DNA of 64,000 nucleotides. Origin: Chitinophagaceae bacterium. Lineage in GTDB: Bacteria; Bacteroidota; Bacteroidia; Chitinophagales; Chitinophagaceae. How positions within the stretch are numbered: position 1 is the first letter of the stretch; each line of letters opens with the position of its first letter. Both the position numbers and the translations under genes were made by a program. The stretch spans positions 1 to 64,000 of the forward strand of contig CANGNA010000009.1 of assembly GCA_947455215.1 (NCBI GenBank). The letters run 5' to 3'. The notes below the pieces were generated by a model, which did no database searches, had not been told where the DNA came from, and saw nothing but the letters and a program-made list of their open reading frames with translations. This document shows positions 43,923-54,053 of this stretch, in pieces.

Positions 43923-44039
43923 TCTTTGCTCACACAAAGGTCAGCAACGTTGCCCAATAAAGCGTTATACAATTTTGGAAAGGTTTTACAGGATTTTGTG
44001 CGTTTTGCAGTAGTCGCTACTATCTTATACATTTAGGCC

Positions 44040-44711
44040 ATGCAGAGCGAAAATAAGGATGAACAGAAATATATCGATAGAGCCATAAACGAAGCATTAC
44101 ATCCGGAATTCGAGGTGACCAAACAATATCTGAAAAATAATGATCTGGAATTGGAAAACGGTTTGCCAAAGGTGGTGCGGGTAGATATGAGACTGCCAAA
44201 TGGTATGGTAGGGGTGTACCTGGCATTTAAAGCAGGCTTTTTTTTAGAGGTCCACCTGACGAAACTCCCGGAGCCAGCGATCGATTTTGTGTATGTGCGT
44301 TCAGCAAATACGGTTTCGTTCAATGCTACGTCCCCTAAATTGGCATATGCCGACTTAGCTGGGTGCCTGTCTTTGAAACCACTGTCAGGCTGGTCTAAAG
44401 GTGAGAATGCACAAAATGCCGGGCTCAACCGTATGTTCAGTAAGGTGGGCTATCAACTGTTTGTTGGCGAATCGTACGACCTGGAAACGCAATTACAATT
44501 ATTGCTCACAGAACTGGAAAAAGATGCTGCGGGTGTGTTGAAGTTGACACAAATCGGAGCAGCCTACATATCAGTTTACAGACGCCAGTATGTAAGCGGT
44601 GATACAGGTATACATCTGGATGCAGAAACGATACGCCGGTTGTCTGCCTTAAATTTGAGCGTAGATATCGATACCCAGATTGTGGGCACTTCTATCGCTG
44701 ATGAGAATTAG
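44040..44711 (+). CDS. DUF4279-like protein
   Basis: 223 aa, soluble. The C-terminal two-thirds resemble DUF4279: FNATSPKLAYADLAGCLSLKPLSGWSKGEN, then a helix ETQLQLLLTELEKDA, and GIHLDAETIRRLSALNLSVDID. The N-terminal 80 residues are of no known family. DUF4279 proteins are often linked to polymorphic-toxin immunity clusters, but none is seen here. Followed by the methyltransferase gene after 29 nt. Confidence 0.45.
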   Translation: MQSENKDEQKYIDRAINEALHPEFEVTKQYLKNNDLELENGLPKVVRVDMRLPNGMVGVYLAFKAGFFLEVHLTKLPEPAIDFVYVRSANTVSFNATSPKLAYADLAGCLSLKPLSGWSKGENAQNAGLNRMFSKVGYQLFVGESYDLETQLQLLLTELEKDAAGVLKLTQIGAAYISVYRRQYVSGDTGIHLDAETIRRLSALNLSVDIDTQIVGTSIADEN

Positions 44712-44740
44712 CGCTACATTTACATCCTCATTTATCTGCC

Positions 44741-45598
44741 ATGGAACAGAAAAACTATTCTTCTATCAGCCCAACGGCTAAGTTGCTGCTATTATCTAAA
44801 GGGTATACAGATATCCCGTTTGCCAGAGAAACTGCAGAGTTGATCTCCCGCCCTGGTGTTTACACGCTGCAGCCGGAAAGTATAGACATTACCGCAGCAA
44901 TGCGGATGGTGCATTTCGAGTTGCGCTATAAGAGCATCGATCAGCTATTGGCCGGGTTAGCTATTCACAATATACTTGAGCTCTCTTCAGGCTTTTCTTT
45001 CCGTGGCCTGGCTGCTGTGCAAGACAAGCCGGTAACATACATAGATACCGACCTGCCCGAACTGATAGCTACCAAACAGCAAATGGCGGCTGAGCTGCAG
45101 GCGCATATACAGCCCAAAGGCACACTTGAAATTTTACCCTTGAATGCCCTGGACGAAGCAGCGTTCAGGGAGATCGTCAATAAATTCCCTGCAGGTGAGT
45201 TGGCAATAGTGAACGAAGGCCTGCTGATGTACCTGGAGTGGGAAGAAAAGAAACAGCTGTGCAGCATCATTCGCAATGTACTGCAAGAGCGTGGTGGCTA
45301 TTGGATAACTGCTGATGTGTACGTGAAGATGAGAGACAGTTATTCGCAGATGAATACAAACGATGAGTTGGAAAAGTACCTGGAGCAGCACAAAGTGGAA
45401 GAAAAGAAGTTTGACAGTTTTGAGCATGCGGAAGCATTTTTCAACGAGCAAGGCTTTGTCGTGGATAAAGAGGCTGAAGAGGACTACCTGGCAATGGGCT
45501 CCATAAAATATGTCATCGCCAACCTTACCCCCGAACAATTGGCCAGCCCCGGTAAACCACCGCGTATACAGGCTACGTGGAGGCTAAGGTTGAAGTAA
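44741..45598 (+). CDS. LCMT-like (PPM) class I SAM methyltransferase
   Basis: 285 aa. Core of the leucine-carboxyl methyltransferase family: ILELSSGFSFRGLA (motif I, where the usual G-rich loop is LSSGFSFRG), YIDTDLPELIATKQ (acidic SAM-binding), ALDEAAFREIVNKFPAGELAIVNEGLLMYLEWEEKKQL. Bacterial members methylate natural products or unknown proteins. Lies on the plus strand between the DUF4279-like gene and a toxin-antitoxin pair. Confidence 0.7.
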   Translation: MEQKNYSSISPTAKLLLLSKGYTDIPFARETAELISRPGVYTLQPESIDITAAMRMVHFELRYKSIDQLLAGLAIHNILELSSGFSFRGLAAVQDKPVTYIDTDLPELIATKQQMAAELQAHIQPKGTLEILPLNALDEAAFREIVNKFPAGELAIVNEGLLMYLEWEEKKQLCSIIRNVLQERGGYWITADVYVKMRDSYSQMNTNDELEKYLEQHKVEEKKFDSFEHAEAFFNEQGFVVDKEAEEDYLAMGSIKYVIANLTPEQLASPGKPPRIQATWRLRLK

Positions 45599-45652
45599 AT
45601 GATATTCCGTTGTTACATAAGTTGAATACACATTATTTTGTAATTTTAAACT

Positions 45653-45877
45653 ATGAATACGCAGGCAGAAAAGTTAGAGTTAATGCAATTGTTGTTGGAT
45701 ACCGATAACGAAGAAATATTAAAGAAAGTAAAGGCTGTTTTCAAAAAGTATTTGAAGGCAGATGAAACAGCGCACTTACTTTCTACAAAAGCTAACAGAA
45801 AGCACCTTGAGGAAAGTATACAACAGTTGAACGAAGGGAAGGGTAAAAAAATTAATACTGCTGACATTTGGAAATAA
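45653..45877 (+). CDS. Antitoxin of the YoeB pair
   Basis: 74 aa. Helical and charged: QAEKLELMQLLLDTDNEEILKKVKAVFKKYL in the first half, then TKANRKHLEESIQQLNEGKGKKINTADIWK, the common tail of Bacteroidota YoeB-type antitoxins. Overlaps the toxin start by 10 nt. Confidence 0.7.
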   Translation: MNTQAEKLELMQLLLDTDNEEILKKVKAVFKKYLKADETAHLLSTKANRKHLEESIQQLNEGKGKKINTADIWK

Positions 45878-46128
45878 TTTATTCTGCCAAAGCGTTGGAG
45901 GATCTTAGGTATTGGAAAACTACCGGAGATATCAAAGCGATGGCACGTATTTCGGCACTACTAATGTCAATTGAAAACGACCCTGTTACAGGTATAGGCA
46001 AACCCGAACAACTGAAACACAATTTGGCAGGTTGTTGGTCCAGGCGCATAACTAAAGAACATAGGATAGTATATAGAGTAATAAGCAAAACGATTGTTGA
46101 AATCATTTCTTTGCGATTTCATTATTGA
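45868..46128 (+). CDS. yoeB: Txe/YoeB-type mRNA endoribonuclease toxin
   Basis: 86 aa with TTG start inside the antitoxin end. Strong YoeB signature: AKALEDLRYWKTTGDIKAMARISALLMSIENDP, GIGKPEQLKHNLAGCWSRRITKEHRIVYRV, and the final HY. YoeB cleaves mRNA at the ribosomal A site. Convergent with the AraC gene, with 5 nt between the stops. Confidence 0.88.
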   Translation: MEIIYSAKALEDLRYWKTTGDIKAMARISALLMSIENDPVTGIGKPEQLKHNLAGCWSRRITKEHRIVYRVISKTIVEIISLRFHY

Positions 46129-46133
46129 TAGGT

Positions 46134-46697
46134 CTACCGCACCTCATCCAACCCTTTCCTTTCCTTATTCCCAACACCCTTAAACTGGCTGGGTGACATG
46201 CCGGTTATCTTTTTGAACTGTGCCGACAGGTGCGCTACGCTGCTGTAGCCCATCTTATCGGCTATCTCGCCGAGGCTTAGCTCGTCGTAAACTATGTACT
46301 CCTTTATCTTTTCTATCTTTTGCCTGATGATGAACTGTTCTATGGTGATACCTTCTACCGAAGAGAATAGGTTGCTCAGGTACGGATAGTCGTAGTGCAG
46401 CTCTCGGGCTATTATCTCGCTGGTCTTCAGTCGGGCGGGTTCAGCACTATGGTGTATCAGGTCTATGGCTATGTTCTTTATCTTTTCTATTATCCTACTT
46501 TTCTTATCGTCTATCAGTTCAAAGCCGGCAACCTTCAGCGCATCAGCCAGCTTTTCTTGCTGTACAGGAGTCAGCTCGTCAGCTATCTCGGCTTCGCCAA
46601 GCAATATATTTTTCGTCGTTATCGCCTGCGCGTCTAGCACATTTTTTACCGCTTGTTTACAGCGGTCGCATACCATGTTTTTTATATAAATGGTCAT
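46134..46697 (-). CDS. AraC-family regulator with N-terminal MxCxxC (HMA-like) domain
   Basis: 187 aa. Residues 1 to about 70 resemble a metal-binding HMA fold with NMVCDRCKQAVKNVL (Cys10, Cys13), as in Cu(I)/Ag(I) chaperones. Residues about 90-180 are the two-helix-turn-helix AraC/XylS domain, with ARELHYDYPYLSNLFSSVEGI and LGEIADKMGYSSVAHLSAQFKKITGMSPSQFK. The likely role is sensing copper or a similar soft metal and activating the nearby copA cluster; that link is inference. The operator was not identified. Confidence 0.75.
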   Translation of the reverse strand: MTIYIKNMVCDRCKQAVKNVLDAQAITTKNILLGEAEIADELTPVQQEKLADALKVAGFELIDDKKSRIIEKIKNIAIDLIHHSAEPARLKTSEIIARELHYDYPYLSNLFSSVEGITIEQFIIRQKIEKIKEYIVYDELSLGEIADKMGYSSVAHLSAQFKKITGMSPSQFKGVGNKERKGLDEVR

Positions 46698-46915
46698 TTT
46701 GATAATTGATGGTTGTAAAGGTAGGCAAACCCTTTTTTAAAACTTTTTCAGCCACACCCAAGATATCGTATCCATGTTCCGTCTTATTTAGTGTAGAGGC
46801 CCTCTCGAATCCCTTGCAGCACAAGCGTTTGCACGTAATTAACAGGGTTATTCACAAGTGGCATTTTAACGTATTCTATAGCCGCATTTAAAGCGTAAAT
46901 ACGCCCTTAAAACGT

Positions 46916-46923
46916 TATATTTG
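46916..46923 (+). promoter_or_regulatory. -7 box of gyrA
   Basis: TATATTTG, a TAnnTTTG match 25 nt before the gyrA ATG. Confidence 0.6.
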
Positions 46924-46948
46924 CGCATCTTTTCTACAAGATTTATCT

Positions 46949-49654
46949 ATGGATGAAATAAATGATAGTTTATCTCCGCAGGAGACTCCTGATGAGCACG
47001 ATAAGGTCGTAGCCGTCAACATCGAGGAGCAGATGAAGACCGCCTATATAGACTATTCTATGTCTGTAATTGTGGGTCGTGCGCTGCCCGATGTGCGTGA
47101 TGGTTTTAAGCCGGTGCACCGCAGGGTTTTGTTTGCCATGCACGAGCTCGGTAATACATTCAATAAGCCGCATAAGAAATCTGCCCGTATCGTGGGCGAG
47201 GTGCTGGGTAAGTATCATCCGCACGGCGACTCATCGGTTTACGATGCTATAGTACGTATGGCACAGCCATGGAGCATGCGCTATATGCTGGTGGATGGTC
47301 AGGGTAACTTCGGTTCTGCCGATGGCGACGGACCGGCGGCTATGCGTTATACGGAGGTGCGTATGCACAAGCTGGGCGAAGCTATGATGGAAGATATCGA
47401 CAAAGAAACGGTCGACTTCAGCCTCAACTTCGATGATAGCCTGGAAGAGCCTACTGTACTGCCTACGCGTATTCCGCAGCTGCTCGTCAACGGTTCATCT
47501 GGTATTGCCGTAGGTATGGCTACCAACATGATGCCACATAACCTGAGCGAGGTAATAGATGGCTGTATCGCTTACATCGATAATCGCGAGATCACTATCG
47601 ATGAGCTGATCAAGTTTGTAAAGGCCCCCGATTTTCCTACCGGCGGTATCATATACGGTGTAGAAGGCATCAAGCAAGGCTTCCATACCGGCCGCGGCAG
47701 GGTAGTGCTGCGTGGTAAGGTAACGGTGGAGACCGCCAGATCGGGTAAGGAAACCATCGTTATTACCGATGTACCGTACCAGGTAAACCGCGATGCGCTT
47801 ACCGAGAAGATAGGCTTCCTGGTAAACAGCAAGGTGATAGAAGGCATCACACACGTTGCCAACGAATCTAATAAAGAAGGTACACGTATTGTTGTTGAGT
47901 TGCGCCGCGATGCAGTAGCACAGGTCATCATCAACCAGCTGTATAAATATAGCGAGCTGCAACGCTCTTATGGTATCAACAACGTGGCACTGGTCAACGG
48001 CCGCCCGCGTACGCTGAACCTTAAAGAGCTGATATCAGAGTTCATTTCTTTCCGTCACGATGTAGTGGTGAGGAGGACGGAATACGAACTCCGCGAAGCA
48101 CTGAAGCGTGCCCATATCCTGGAAGGTTACCTCATAGCCCTGGATCACCTGGATGCGGTGATCGCACTCATCAGGAATTCTACAACGCCCGATGTTGCCA
48201 GGGATGGCCTCATCACTCAGTTCGGTATGACCGAGATACAGGCCAAAGCTGTGCTGGAACTGCGTTTGCAGCGCCTGACCGGTATGGAGATCAACAAGAT
48301 CAAGGAAGAACATGCCGAGTTGATGAAGCTGATCGCTCACTTGCAGAACATACTGTCCGACGAGGGTATGCGTTACCAGATCATTAAAGAGGAACTGGAT
48401 GAAGTGAAGAAGAAATTTGGCGATGAGCGCAAAAGCGAGATACACTACATGGCCGATGAAATGCGCATCGAAGACCTGATAGAGAAAGAAGATGTAGTGA
48501 TCACAGTTTCTCATCTGGGTTATATCAAGCGTACATCATCTGCGGAATACCGCTCGCAGCGCCGTGGCGGCCGTGGTTCCATGGGTGGCAAAACGCGCGA
48601 AGAGGATTTTATAGAGCACCTGTTTGTAGCCTCTACGCACCATACGCTGATGTTCTTTACAGAAAAAGGACGCTGCTATTGGCTGAAGGTGTATGAGATA
48701 CCGGAAGGCGACCGTAACGGTAAGGGCCGCGCTATACAGAACATGATGCAGATACCGCCGGATGATAAGATCCGTACGGTAATTGATATACCAAACCTAG
48801 AAGACAAAGACTTCATCGAAAATACCTTCCTTGTACTGTGTACCAAAAAAGGTATCATCAAGAAAACAAGGATGGAAGACTTCAGTCGTCCGCGTTCTAC
48901 AGGTGTAAACGCCATCACCATAGAAGAAGGTGATGAATTGCTGGATGTATCGCTGGTTTGTGATAATGATTATATAATGATGGCCGTTCGTTCGGGCCGT
49001 GCAGTATGCTTCCCGCACGATAAGGTGCGCCCTACGGGCCGCGGTGCCATAGGCGTATTTGGCATAGAGCTTGATGAGAACAACGATGAGGTGATAGGTA
49101 TGATCTGCGTTTCCAAGAAGGAACTGAACAAGCAGATACTTGTTGTTTCCGAAAATGGTATGGGTAAGCGCACTCCGTTCTTCAAAAAGCAGGACGAGAT
49201 AGAAGCCGCAGAAGGAGAAGAACACGCAGAAGATGCCAGCAATGTGATAACGGTAGATGATGAAAATGGCGTGCCGCAGAAGTATGCACTTTCTTACCGT
49301 GTTACCAACCGTGGCGGCAAGGGTGTTAAGACAATGAACATTACCGATAAAACCGGCCCGCTGGTAGGCTTGCTTATTGTTGATGAGAAAGATGATCTGA
49401 TCATTACCTGCGAATCTGGCGTCACCATCCGCATGAAGGTAGAGCAGATACGCGAGACCAGCAGGGCGGCACAGGGCGTGAAGCTGATCAACATTGATAA
49501 TAAAGATAAGATAGCGGCTGTAGCCTCAATAAAGGAGCAGGCAGTTATAGGATCGGATGAGGAGGCAGAAGAAGGCACTGATGCAGTAGATGGCGGCGAA
49601 GCTACCGGAGATGGGGCCGATACAGCAACACCTGCTGAACCAACTGAAGAATAA
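46949..49654 (+). CDS. gyrA: DNA gyrase subunit A
   Basis: 901 aa. The catalytic core has [24 protein letters not shown], the quinolone-determining block [20 protein letters not shown] (Ser and Asp at the positions of E. coli S83 and D87, so it looks quinolone-sensitive), and the active Tyr in [10 protein letters not shown]. The C-terminal wrapping domain carries the gyrase box QRRGGRG and six beta-pinwheel blades, which separates it from ParC. An acidic tail of about 40 residues closes the protein. Own promoter. Confidence 0.97.
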   Translation: MDEINDSLSPQETPDEHDKVVAVNIEEQMKTAYIDYSMSVIVGRALPDVRDGFKPVHRRVLFAMHELGNTFNKPHKKSARIVGEVLGKYHPHGDSSVYDAIVRMAQPWSMRYMLVDGQGNFGSADGDGPAAMRYTEVRMHKLGEAMMEDIDKETVDFSLNFDDSLEEPTVLPTRIPQLLVNGSSGIAVGMATNMMPHNLSEVIDGCIAYIDNREITIDELIKFVKAPDFPTGGIIYGVEGIKQGFHTGRGRVVLRGKVTVETARSGKETIVITDVPYQVNRDALTEKIGFLVNSKVIEGITHVANESNKEGTRIVVELRRDAVAQVIINQLYKYSELQRSYGINNVALVNGRPRTLNLKELISEFISFRHDVVVRRTEYELREALKRAHILEGYLIALDHLDAVIALIRNSTTPDVARDGLITQFGMTEIQAKAVLELRLQRLTGMEINKIKEEHAELMKLIAHLQNILSDEGMRYQIIKEELDEVKKKFGDERKSEIHYMADEMRIEDLIEKEDVVITVSHLGYIKRTSSAEYRSQRRGGRGSMGGKTREEDFIEHLFVASTHHTLMFFTEKGRCYWLKVYEIPEGDRNGKGRAIQNMMQIPPDDKIRTVIDIPNLEDKDFIENTFLVLCTKKGIIKKTRMEDFSRPRSTGVNAITIEEGDELLDVSLVCDNDYIMMAVRSGRAVCFPHDKVRPTGRGAIGVFGIELDENNDEVIGMICVSKKELNKQILVVSENGMGKRTPFFKKQDEIEAAEGEEHAEDASNVITVDDENGVPQKYALSYRVTNRGGKGVKTMNITDKTGPLVGLLIVDEKDDLIITCESGVTIRMKVEQIRETSRAAQGVKLINIDNKDKIAAVASIKEQAVIGSDEEAEEGTDAVDGGEATGDGADTATPAEPTEE

Positions 49655-49686
49655 ACAATTTTAGAGAAACAATTAATACAGCATAA

Positions 49687-50991
49687 ATGAAAAAAACACT
49701 GTTGGTCGTAGCTGCTCTGGGTATTACATATGCCGGCATAGCACAAGACAAATACGTAACATCTGCACTTACTGCACTGAGTACGAATAGCCTGGACGAA
49801 GCAAAAGCGGATATCGACAGGGCAATTGCTAACCCTGAGACAAAAGAAAAGCCGAAGGCCCTGTTTGCAAAAGGTAAGATCTATCTGAAGCTGGCAGAGA
49901 CAAACAAGAACGATAAGCCCAAGGCGATCGGCTACTTCAACGAAGCTTCACAAGCGCTGATCAGACTGGCTGAGGTAAAGCCGGAATATGAAAAGGATGA
50001 GGTAAATGGCTATTTCTATTACAGCACCATCATTTACTATAATGGCGGTATCAATGCCTATAATGAGAAAAGGTACGAAGAGAGTGCCAATATGCTGAAG
50101 ACCGTTGTTAAGATACACGATCTCAACGGTGGCAAACGTTTCGAAAAATTCCCTATGGGCAAGAATATGGATACCATATCTGCCAATGCACAGGTACAGA
50201 TCGTTCGCTGCTCATATGCGCAGAATAAGTATGAGGATGTTATCGCTCAGCTCTCAGCGCTCATCAAGAGCAATCCTGCAGGTATGGGTAAGACCAAGGA
50301 TAACTACATCATATTGCTCGAGTCTTACGACAAGTACAATGCGGCTAATGCCAACAAAATGGTGAACGAACAACTGGCAGCCATTACAGAAGCGCGTGCA
50401 GCATTCCCTAACGATCCTAACATCAGGAACATGGAAATGAACACCCTGATGGCCAGCGGTAAGACCGGCGACCTGATGAAGAAGATGGAAGACGACGTTG
50501 CTAAAGATCCTAACAACGCTGATCTGAACTTCAACCTCGGTATCCTGTATCAGACACTGGCTAATCCTAAGGATGGCAAGAAGCCTGCAAATGCAGCAGA
50601 ACTGTGGTCTAAGGCAGAAGAAAAAGTTACCCGCGCCACAAAGCTGTCTCCTGAAAATGCCCCTTACAGCAGCGCATTGGGCACACTATACTATCAGCAG
50701 GGTTATGATCTGAACGACCAGATGAATGCCATTACCGGTAGCTCGGCCGCGGATATGAAGAAGTACAATGACCTGAAAGCTAAGCGCGATGCCATATTTA
50801 CAAAGTCGCTGGAGCCTTACGAAAAAGCGATCAGCATTTATGCTGCACGCGAAAAGAAGAGCATAACAGGAAACGATTATGACATCTATCATTCAACGCT
50901 TAGCGGTTATAAGCAAGTGTGCACTGTGCTGAACAAAACAGACAAGGCCGCAGATGCTGGTACAAAGCTGAAAGAACTGGACGGTAATTAG
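49687..50991 (+). CDS. Exported TPR protein
   Basis: 434 aa with a signal peptide (1 to about 19, ending GIAQ). Helical repeats: SLDEAKADIDRAIANPETKEKPKALFAKGKIYL, RYEESANMLKTVVKI, KYEDVIAQLSALIKSNP, NNADLNFNLGILYQTLA, and a final Lys/Asp-rich helix. No catalytic motif. Bacteroidota carry many periplasmic TPR scaffolds of unknown partners. Starts 32 nt after gyrA; a terminator follows it. Confidence 0.72.
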   Translation: MKKTLLVVAALGITYAGIAQDKYVTSALTALSTNSLDEAKADIDRAIANPETKEKPKALFAKGKIYLKLAETNKNDKPKAIGYFNEASQALIRLAEVKPEYEKDEVNGYFYYSTIIYYNGGINAYNEKRYEESANMLKTVVKIHDLNGGKRFEKFPMGKNMDTISANAQVQIVRCSYAQNKYEDVIAQLSALIKSNPAGMGKTKDNYIILLESYDKYNAANANKMVNEQLAAITEARAAFPNDPNIRNMEMNTLMASGKTGDLMKKMEDDVAKDPNNADLNFNLGILYQTLANPKDGKKPANAAELWSKAEEKVTRATKLSPENAPYSSALGTLYYQQGYDLNDQMNAITGSSAADMKKYNDLKAKRDAIFTKSLEPYEKAISIYAAREKKSITGNDYDIYHSTLSGYKQVCTVLNKTDKAADAGTKLKELDGN

Positions 50992-51015
50992 TACCAAAAT
51001 TACACTCGTCATCAG

Positions 51016-51050
51016 CCGCTTATGCCCGTGGGGTATAAGCGGTTTTTTTT
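51016..51050 (+). terminator. Intrinsic terminator after the TPR gene
   Basis: Stem CCGCTTAT/ATAAGCGG extended by CCC/GGG across one G-T pair (51016-51027 with 51031-51042), then eight T. Confidence 0.85.
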
Positions 51051-51118
51051 GTGACGATAATCACATGATGTATAATCGGAAATGACTATCTTTACCATAA
51101 GTTTTAATAAAAAATAGT

Positions 51119-52213
51119 TTGAGTAAAATAGATATTGTGCGTTTCGCACCTAAAGGATCAGAGGGTTTCTACGATACGTTAAAGAAAAACATTGACGAGT
51201 TCTTTGCCCAGAATAATGTGCCGGTTCACGGCAGTTCAAGGATAATGTGGAAGACAGTGACCATGCTGGCCATGTTCTTCGTTCCCAGTATATTAATAAT
51301 TACCGGTGTTGCTGCTTTTCACCCCGTGTTGTTTTACGGGCTGTGGTTCATGCAGGGTCTTGGTATGATCGGCATCGGATGCTCGGTTCACCACGATTCC
51401 AATCATGGCTCGTATTCAGATAATAAGACCGTAAACAAAATTGTTGGTGACCTGGTGAATGTTGTAGGTGGTTATGATGTTACATGGCGCATACAGCACA
51501 ACATCCTGCATCATACGTATACCAATATCGAAGGTCTGGATGAAGACATTGATTCAGGTGGATTGATGCGCTTTTCCCCACATAGCAAAAAGGTATATAT
51601 GCACCGCTACCAGCATGTATATGGCTGGTTCCTGTACTGTCTGCTTACGCTGCAGTGGGTTACCTACAAAGATTTCCGCTTGCTGGTTATTTACGATAAA
51701 AAAGGCCTGCTGAAAAAGGAAAAAGTAACGCTTACTAAGGCGGTATTAGAGTTGGCTGCGTACAAGGTATTATATGTTGGTTACATCCTGGTGTTGCCTA
51801 TCATGTTCTCTGGTATGTCGTGGCAGGCAGTAGTGCTGGGCTTCCTTATCCTGCATTTCACAGCCGGTTTTGGGCTGTCTGTAATATTCCAGCTGGCGCA
51901 CGTTATGGAAGAGGCAGAATTCCCTGCGCCTTCTGACGACAGGAAGATGGCCAATAGCTGGGCAGTACACCAGTTGCTGAACACAGTTAACTTCTCTCGC
52001 AAGAGCCGCATCATGAATTATTTCATCGGCGGACTTAATTACCAGATAGAGCACCATCTGTTCCCGCATATCTCGCATGTACACTATTCAAGGTTGTCAG
52101 AGATCGTGAAGAACACAGCCAATTCTTTCGGATTGCCGTATTACGAGTATCCCAATTTTGTAGTGGCTTTACGCGCTCATGGCCGTATGCTCAAGAAAAT
52201 GGGTAGAGCTTAG
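51119..52213 (+). CDS. Membrane fatty-acid desaturase (acyl-lipid, QxxHH type)
   Basis: 364 aa with TTG start (no in-frame ATG nearby). Four to six membrane helices and the three His boxes: HHDSNH (about residue 91), HNILHH (about 137), and QIEHH (about 308). The Gln in box 3 is the mark of front-end or linoleoyl-type desaturases, though no cytochrome b5 domain is fused. It introduces a double bond into membrane acyl chains using O2 and an electron donor. Role in cold adaptation is inference. Confidence 0.85.
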   Translation: MSKIDIVRFAPKGSEGFYDTLKKNIDEFFAQNNVPVHGSSRIMWKTVTMLAMFFVPSILIITGVAAFHPVLFYGLWFMQGLGMIGIGCSVHHDSNHGSYSDNKTVNKIVGDLVNVVGGYDVTWRIQHNILHHTYTNIEGLDEDIDSGGLMRFSPHSKKVYMHRYQHVYGWFLYCLLTLQWVTYKDFRLLVIYDKKGLLKKEKVTLTKAVLELAAYKVLYVGYILVLPIMFSGMSWQAVVLGFLILHFTAGFGLSVIFQLAHVMEEAEFPAPSDDRKMANSWAVHQLLNTVNFSRKSRIMNYFIGGLNYQIEHHLFPHISHVHYSRLSEIVKNTANSFGLPYYEYPNFVVALRAHGRMLKKMGRA

Positions 52214-52238
52214 TACAACAAAAGATCTAATGATATAG

Positions 52239-52264
52239 AGCCTGCAGCAATGCAGGCTTTTTTT
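52239..52264 (+). terminator. Intrinsic terminator of the desaturase gene
   Basis: 8-bp perfect stem AGCCTGCA/TGCAGGCT (52239-52246 with 52251-52258), GCAA loop, then a T-run. Confidence 0.9.
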
Positions 52265-52302
52265 GTGCCGCTCACCGTTATATTTGGAGTAAAATTCCCG
52301 AT

Positions 52303-52917
52303 ATGGACGATATTGTTGTTCGGTTTGTAAACCCGGTTTATGGCTGTTTGATGGGAAATATAGATATATGGAATCTACCCGAACCTGAAAAGGGAAAATT
52401 CATTGCTGATTTTGGGAATACTTGTAGTATAGCAACCGATGATGTTATTAATAGTCTGCTTGTTCATGAGAATTGGCGGGCTTCTTTAGTTGGCGCTTGG
52501 GTGGCATTTGCAAACAATAGGTATGAATTAAGAAATAAAATTAGTGAGCTTCTTACACGCGGTAGGGCGGGAATGGTAGGATATTGCTATGCTTTGGCGA
52601 AGATGGGAGGTGCTGAAGAAAGTGAGGTAATAACACAGTATCTTGAAAAGGAATTATCCTTTGACAGACTCCCGGTTGAGCGATTTCAAAAAGTTGCTGT
52701 GTGCGCGTTACTGTATTTAGATAAGACTAATGGAACGGAATACGCAAAATCAATATTGAAAAACGGTGGTCCATATGAACGGTTTATCAGTTTGGAATTT
52801 TTGCCGGGCAAGAGTTTTTCAAACGATGAACGCTGGAGGAATATTGAAATTCCATTTGAACATTTTTGCCGCACTTTCGATTTTATAAACAATACATTTA
52901 GTGCCAATTCAAACTAA
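52303..52917 (+). CDS. DUF6000-like protein
   Basis: 204 aa, soluble. FVNPVYGCLMG at the start, WRASLVGAWVAFANNRYELRNKISELL, then GYCYALAKMGGAEESEVITQYLEKELS and VCALLYLDKTNGTEYAKSILKNGGPYERF: the HEAT-like pattern of DUF6000, whose members often act as immunity-like proteins. No partner toxin seen. AT-richer than its neighbours, which hints at transfer. Confidence 0.6.
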   Translation: MDDIVVRFVNPVYGCLMGNIDIWNLPEPEKGKFIADFGNTCSIATDDVINSLLVHENWRASLVGAWVAFANNRYELRNKISELLTRGRAGMVGYCYALAKMGGAEESEVITQYLEKELSFDRLPVERFQKVAVCALLYLDKTNGTEYAKSILKNGGPYERFISLEFLPGKSFSNDERWRNIEIPFEHFCRTFDFINNTFSANSN

Positions 52918-52944
52918 TAAATCGGCGTTAGGATAGCCGGATTA

Positions 52945-52980
52945 CACCTCCCTCTCCCTTGGAGACGGGTGGGGTGAGGC
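52945..52980. repeat. Interspersed CT/GG-rich repeat fragment
   Basis: CACCTCCCTCTCCCTTGGAGACGG followed by GTGGGGTGAGGC; it contains CTCTCC-CTT-GGAGA and reads like a widespread intergenic repeat with the form CCTCTCC...GGGGTGAGG. One copy only in this window. Confidence 0.35.
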
Positions 52981-53121
52981 TGAAGACGTGACGATTTTCT
53001 ATTTCTAAATGATATAAATACAGCAACCCCTAAAAACTAAAATGCCCCACAGCCACTGTCCGACAGCACGTTGGGGACTTTTGAGTCGCAGATCGCTCTG
53101 CTACTAAGTATATTGCAAATA

Positions 53122-53961
53122 TTATGCCGGATTTTCCATGTCAGGCGCTTCGCTATCCGTTGGTTCTGTAGTGCTGTCGGCAATGGTGGCTACATCATTG
53201 TCTTCGCCGGTATTATCGTCGCCCGTATTCCATTCTATGATGAAGTTGTTACGGCCCATACCCACCAATATGCCCAGGTATCTCTGCTGAATCAGTTCCA
53301 GCATGGCCAGGAAGGTAAAGATGGCATGTATCCTGTTCTCGCACTGATCAAATAGTGTCTCAAAAGGGATGCGCCTGTTAGCCTTTATGTGATCCAGCAG
53401 GAACGTGCGCTGCCCCTCCAGGCTGTAGTTATATTTTACTACTACGTGCTGGGGTTTGTTCATACGCTCACTAAAGCGTTTGATGGCCTTCTCATACGCC
53501 TGCAGCAACTTATACATGGTCACAGCCTGGATCTCGGTCCCTTCCGACTGGGTCTCACCTATCTCATGCATCTCATTTACTACGTTGCCGCGCTTCTGCT
53601 GCATTAGCCTGTCGGCCTCCATATTGGCCATCGTTTCCGATGCCTGCTTGAACCGTTTGTACTCCAGTATCTTATCTACCAGTTCCTGCCTGGGGTCAAT
53701 GTCATTGCCATGGGCATCCTTTTCCCTGCGTGGTAGCAACATACGGGCTTTGATGCGCATCAAGGTAGATACGAACAGTATGAACTCACTGGCCAGTTCT
53801 ATATTCAGTGCTTCCAGCGTTTTGATGTATGCCAGGAATTCGTTGGTGATGTTGGCAATAGGGATGTTATAAATGTCCAGCTCGTCGCGCTCTATAAAGA
53901 ACAGCAACAAGTCAAAAGGCCCTTCGAACTGGGGCAGTTTTATCTGGTACGAATTAGACAT
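53122..53961 (-). CDS. scpA: Segregation and condensation protein A
   Basis: 279 aa kleisin that bridges SMC heads with ScpB. KLPQFEGPFDLLLFFIERDELDIYNIPIANIT at the N-terminus (SMC neck binding), EFILFVSTLMRIKARMLLP in the middle, and the C-terminal winged helix (RIPFETLFDQCENRIHAIFTFLAMLELIQQRYLGI). Ends with an acidic tail. scpB is not adjacent. The upstream accC transcript ends at a terminator between the two genes. Confidence 0.93.
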   Translation of the reverse strand: MSNSYQIKLPQFEGPFDLLLFFIERDELDIYNIPIANITNEFLAYIKTLEALNIELASEFILFVSTLMRIKARMLLPRREKDAHGNDIDPRQELVDKILEYKRFKQASETMANMEADRLMQQKRGNVVNEMHEIGETQSEGTEIQAVTMYKLLQAYEKAIKRFSERMNKPQHVVVKYNYSLEGQRTFLLDHIKANRRIPFETLFDQCENRIHAIFTFLAMLELIQQRYLGILVGMGRNNFIIEWNTGDDNTGEDNDVATIADSTTEPTDSEAPDMENPA

Positions 53962-53970
53962 GTATACTTA

Positions 53971-54006
53971 TTAAAAACCTGCAATCATCGCTGATGATTG
54001 CAGGTT
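53971..54006 (-). terminator. Intrinsic terminator of accC
   Basis: Perfect 14-bp stem (53976-53989 with 53993-54006), 3-nt loop; on the minus strand it ends GGTTTTTAA. It separates accC from scpA. Confidence 0.85.
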
Positions 54007-54053
54007 CTGTATCAAAAGTACTCTATTTATCCGAAAGGATGTATAATGCTTTT

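Noticed and set aside
46949-49654. parC instead of gyrA
   Set aside because: QRRGGRG box and full C-terminal pinwheel are gyrase features; length and acidic tail also fit GyrA.
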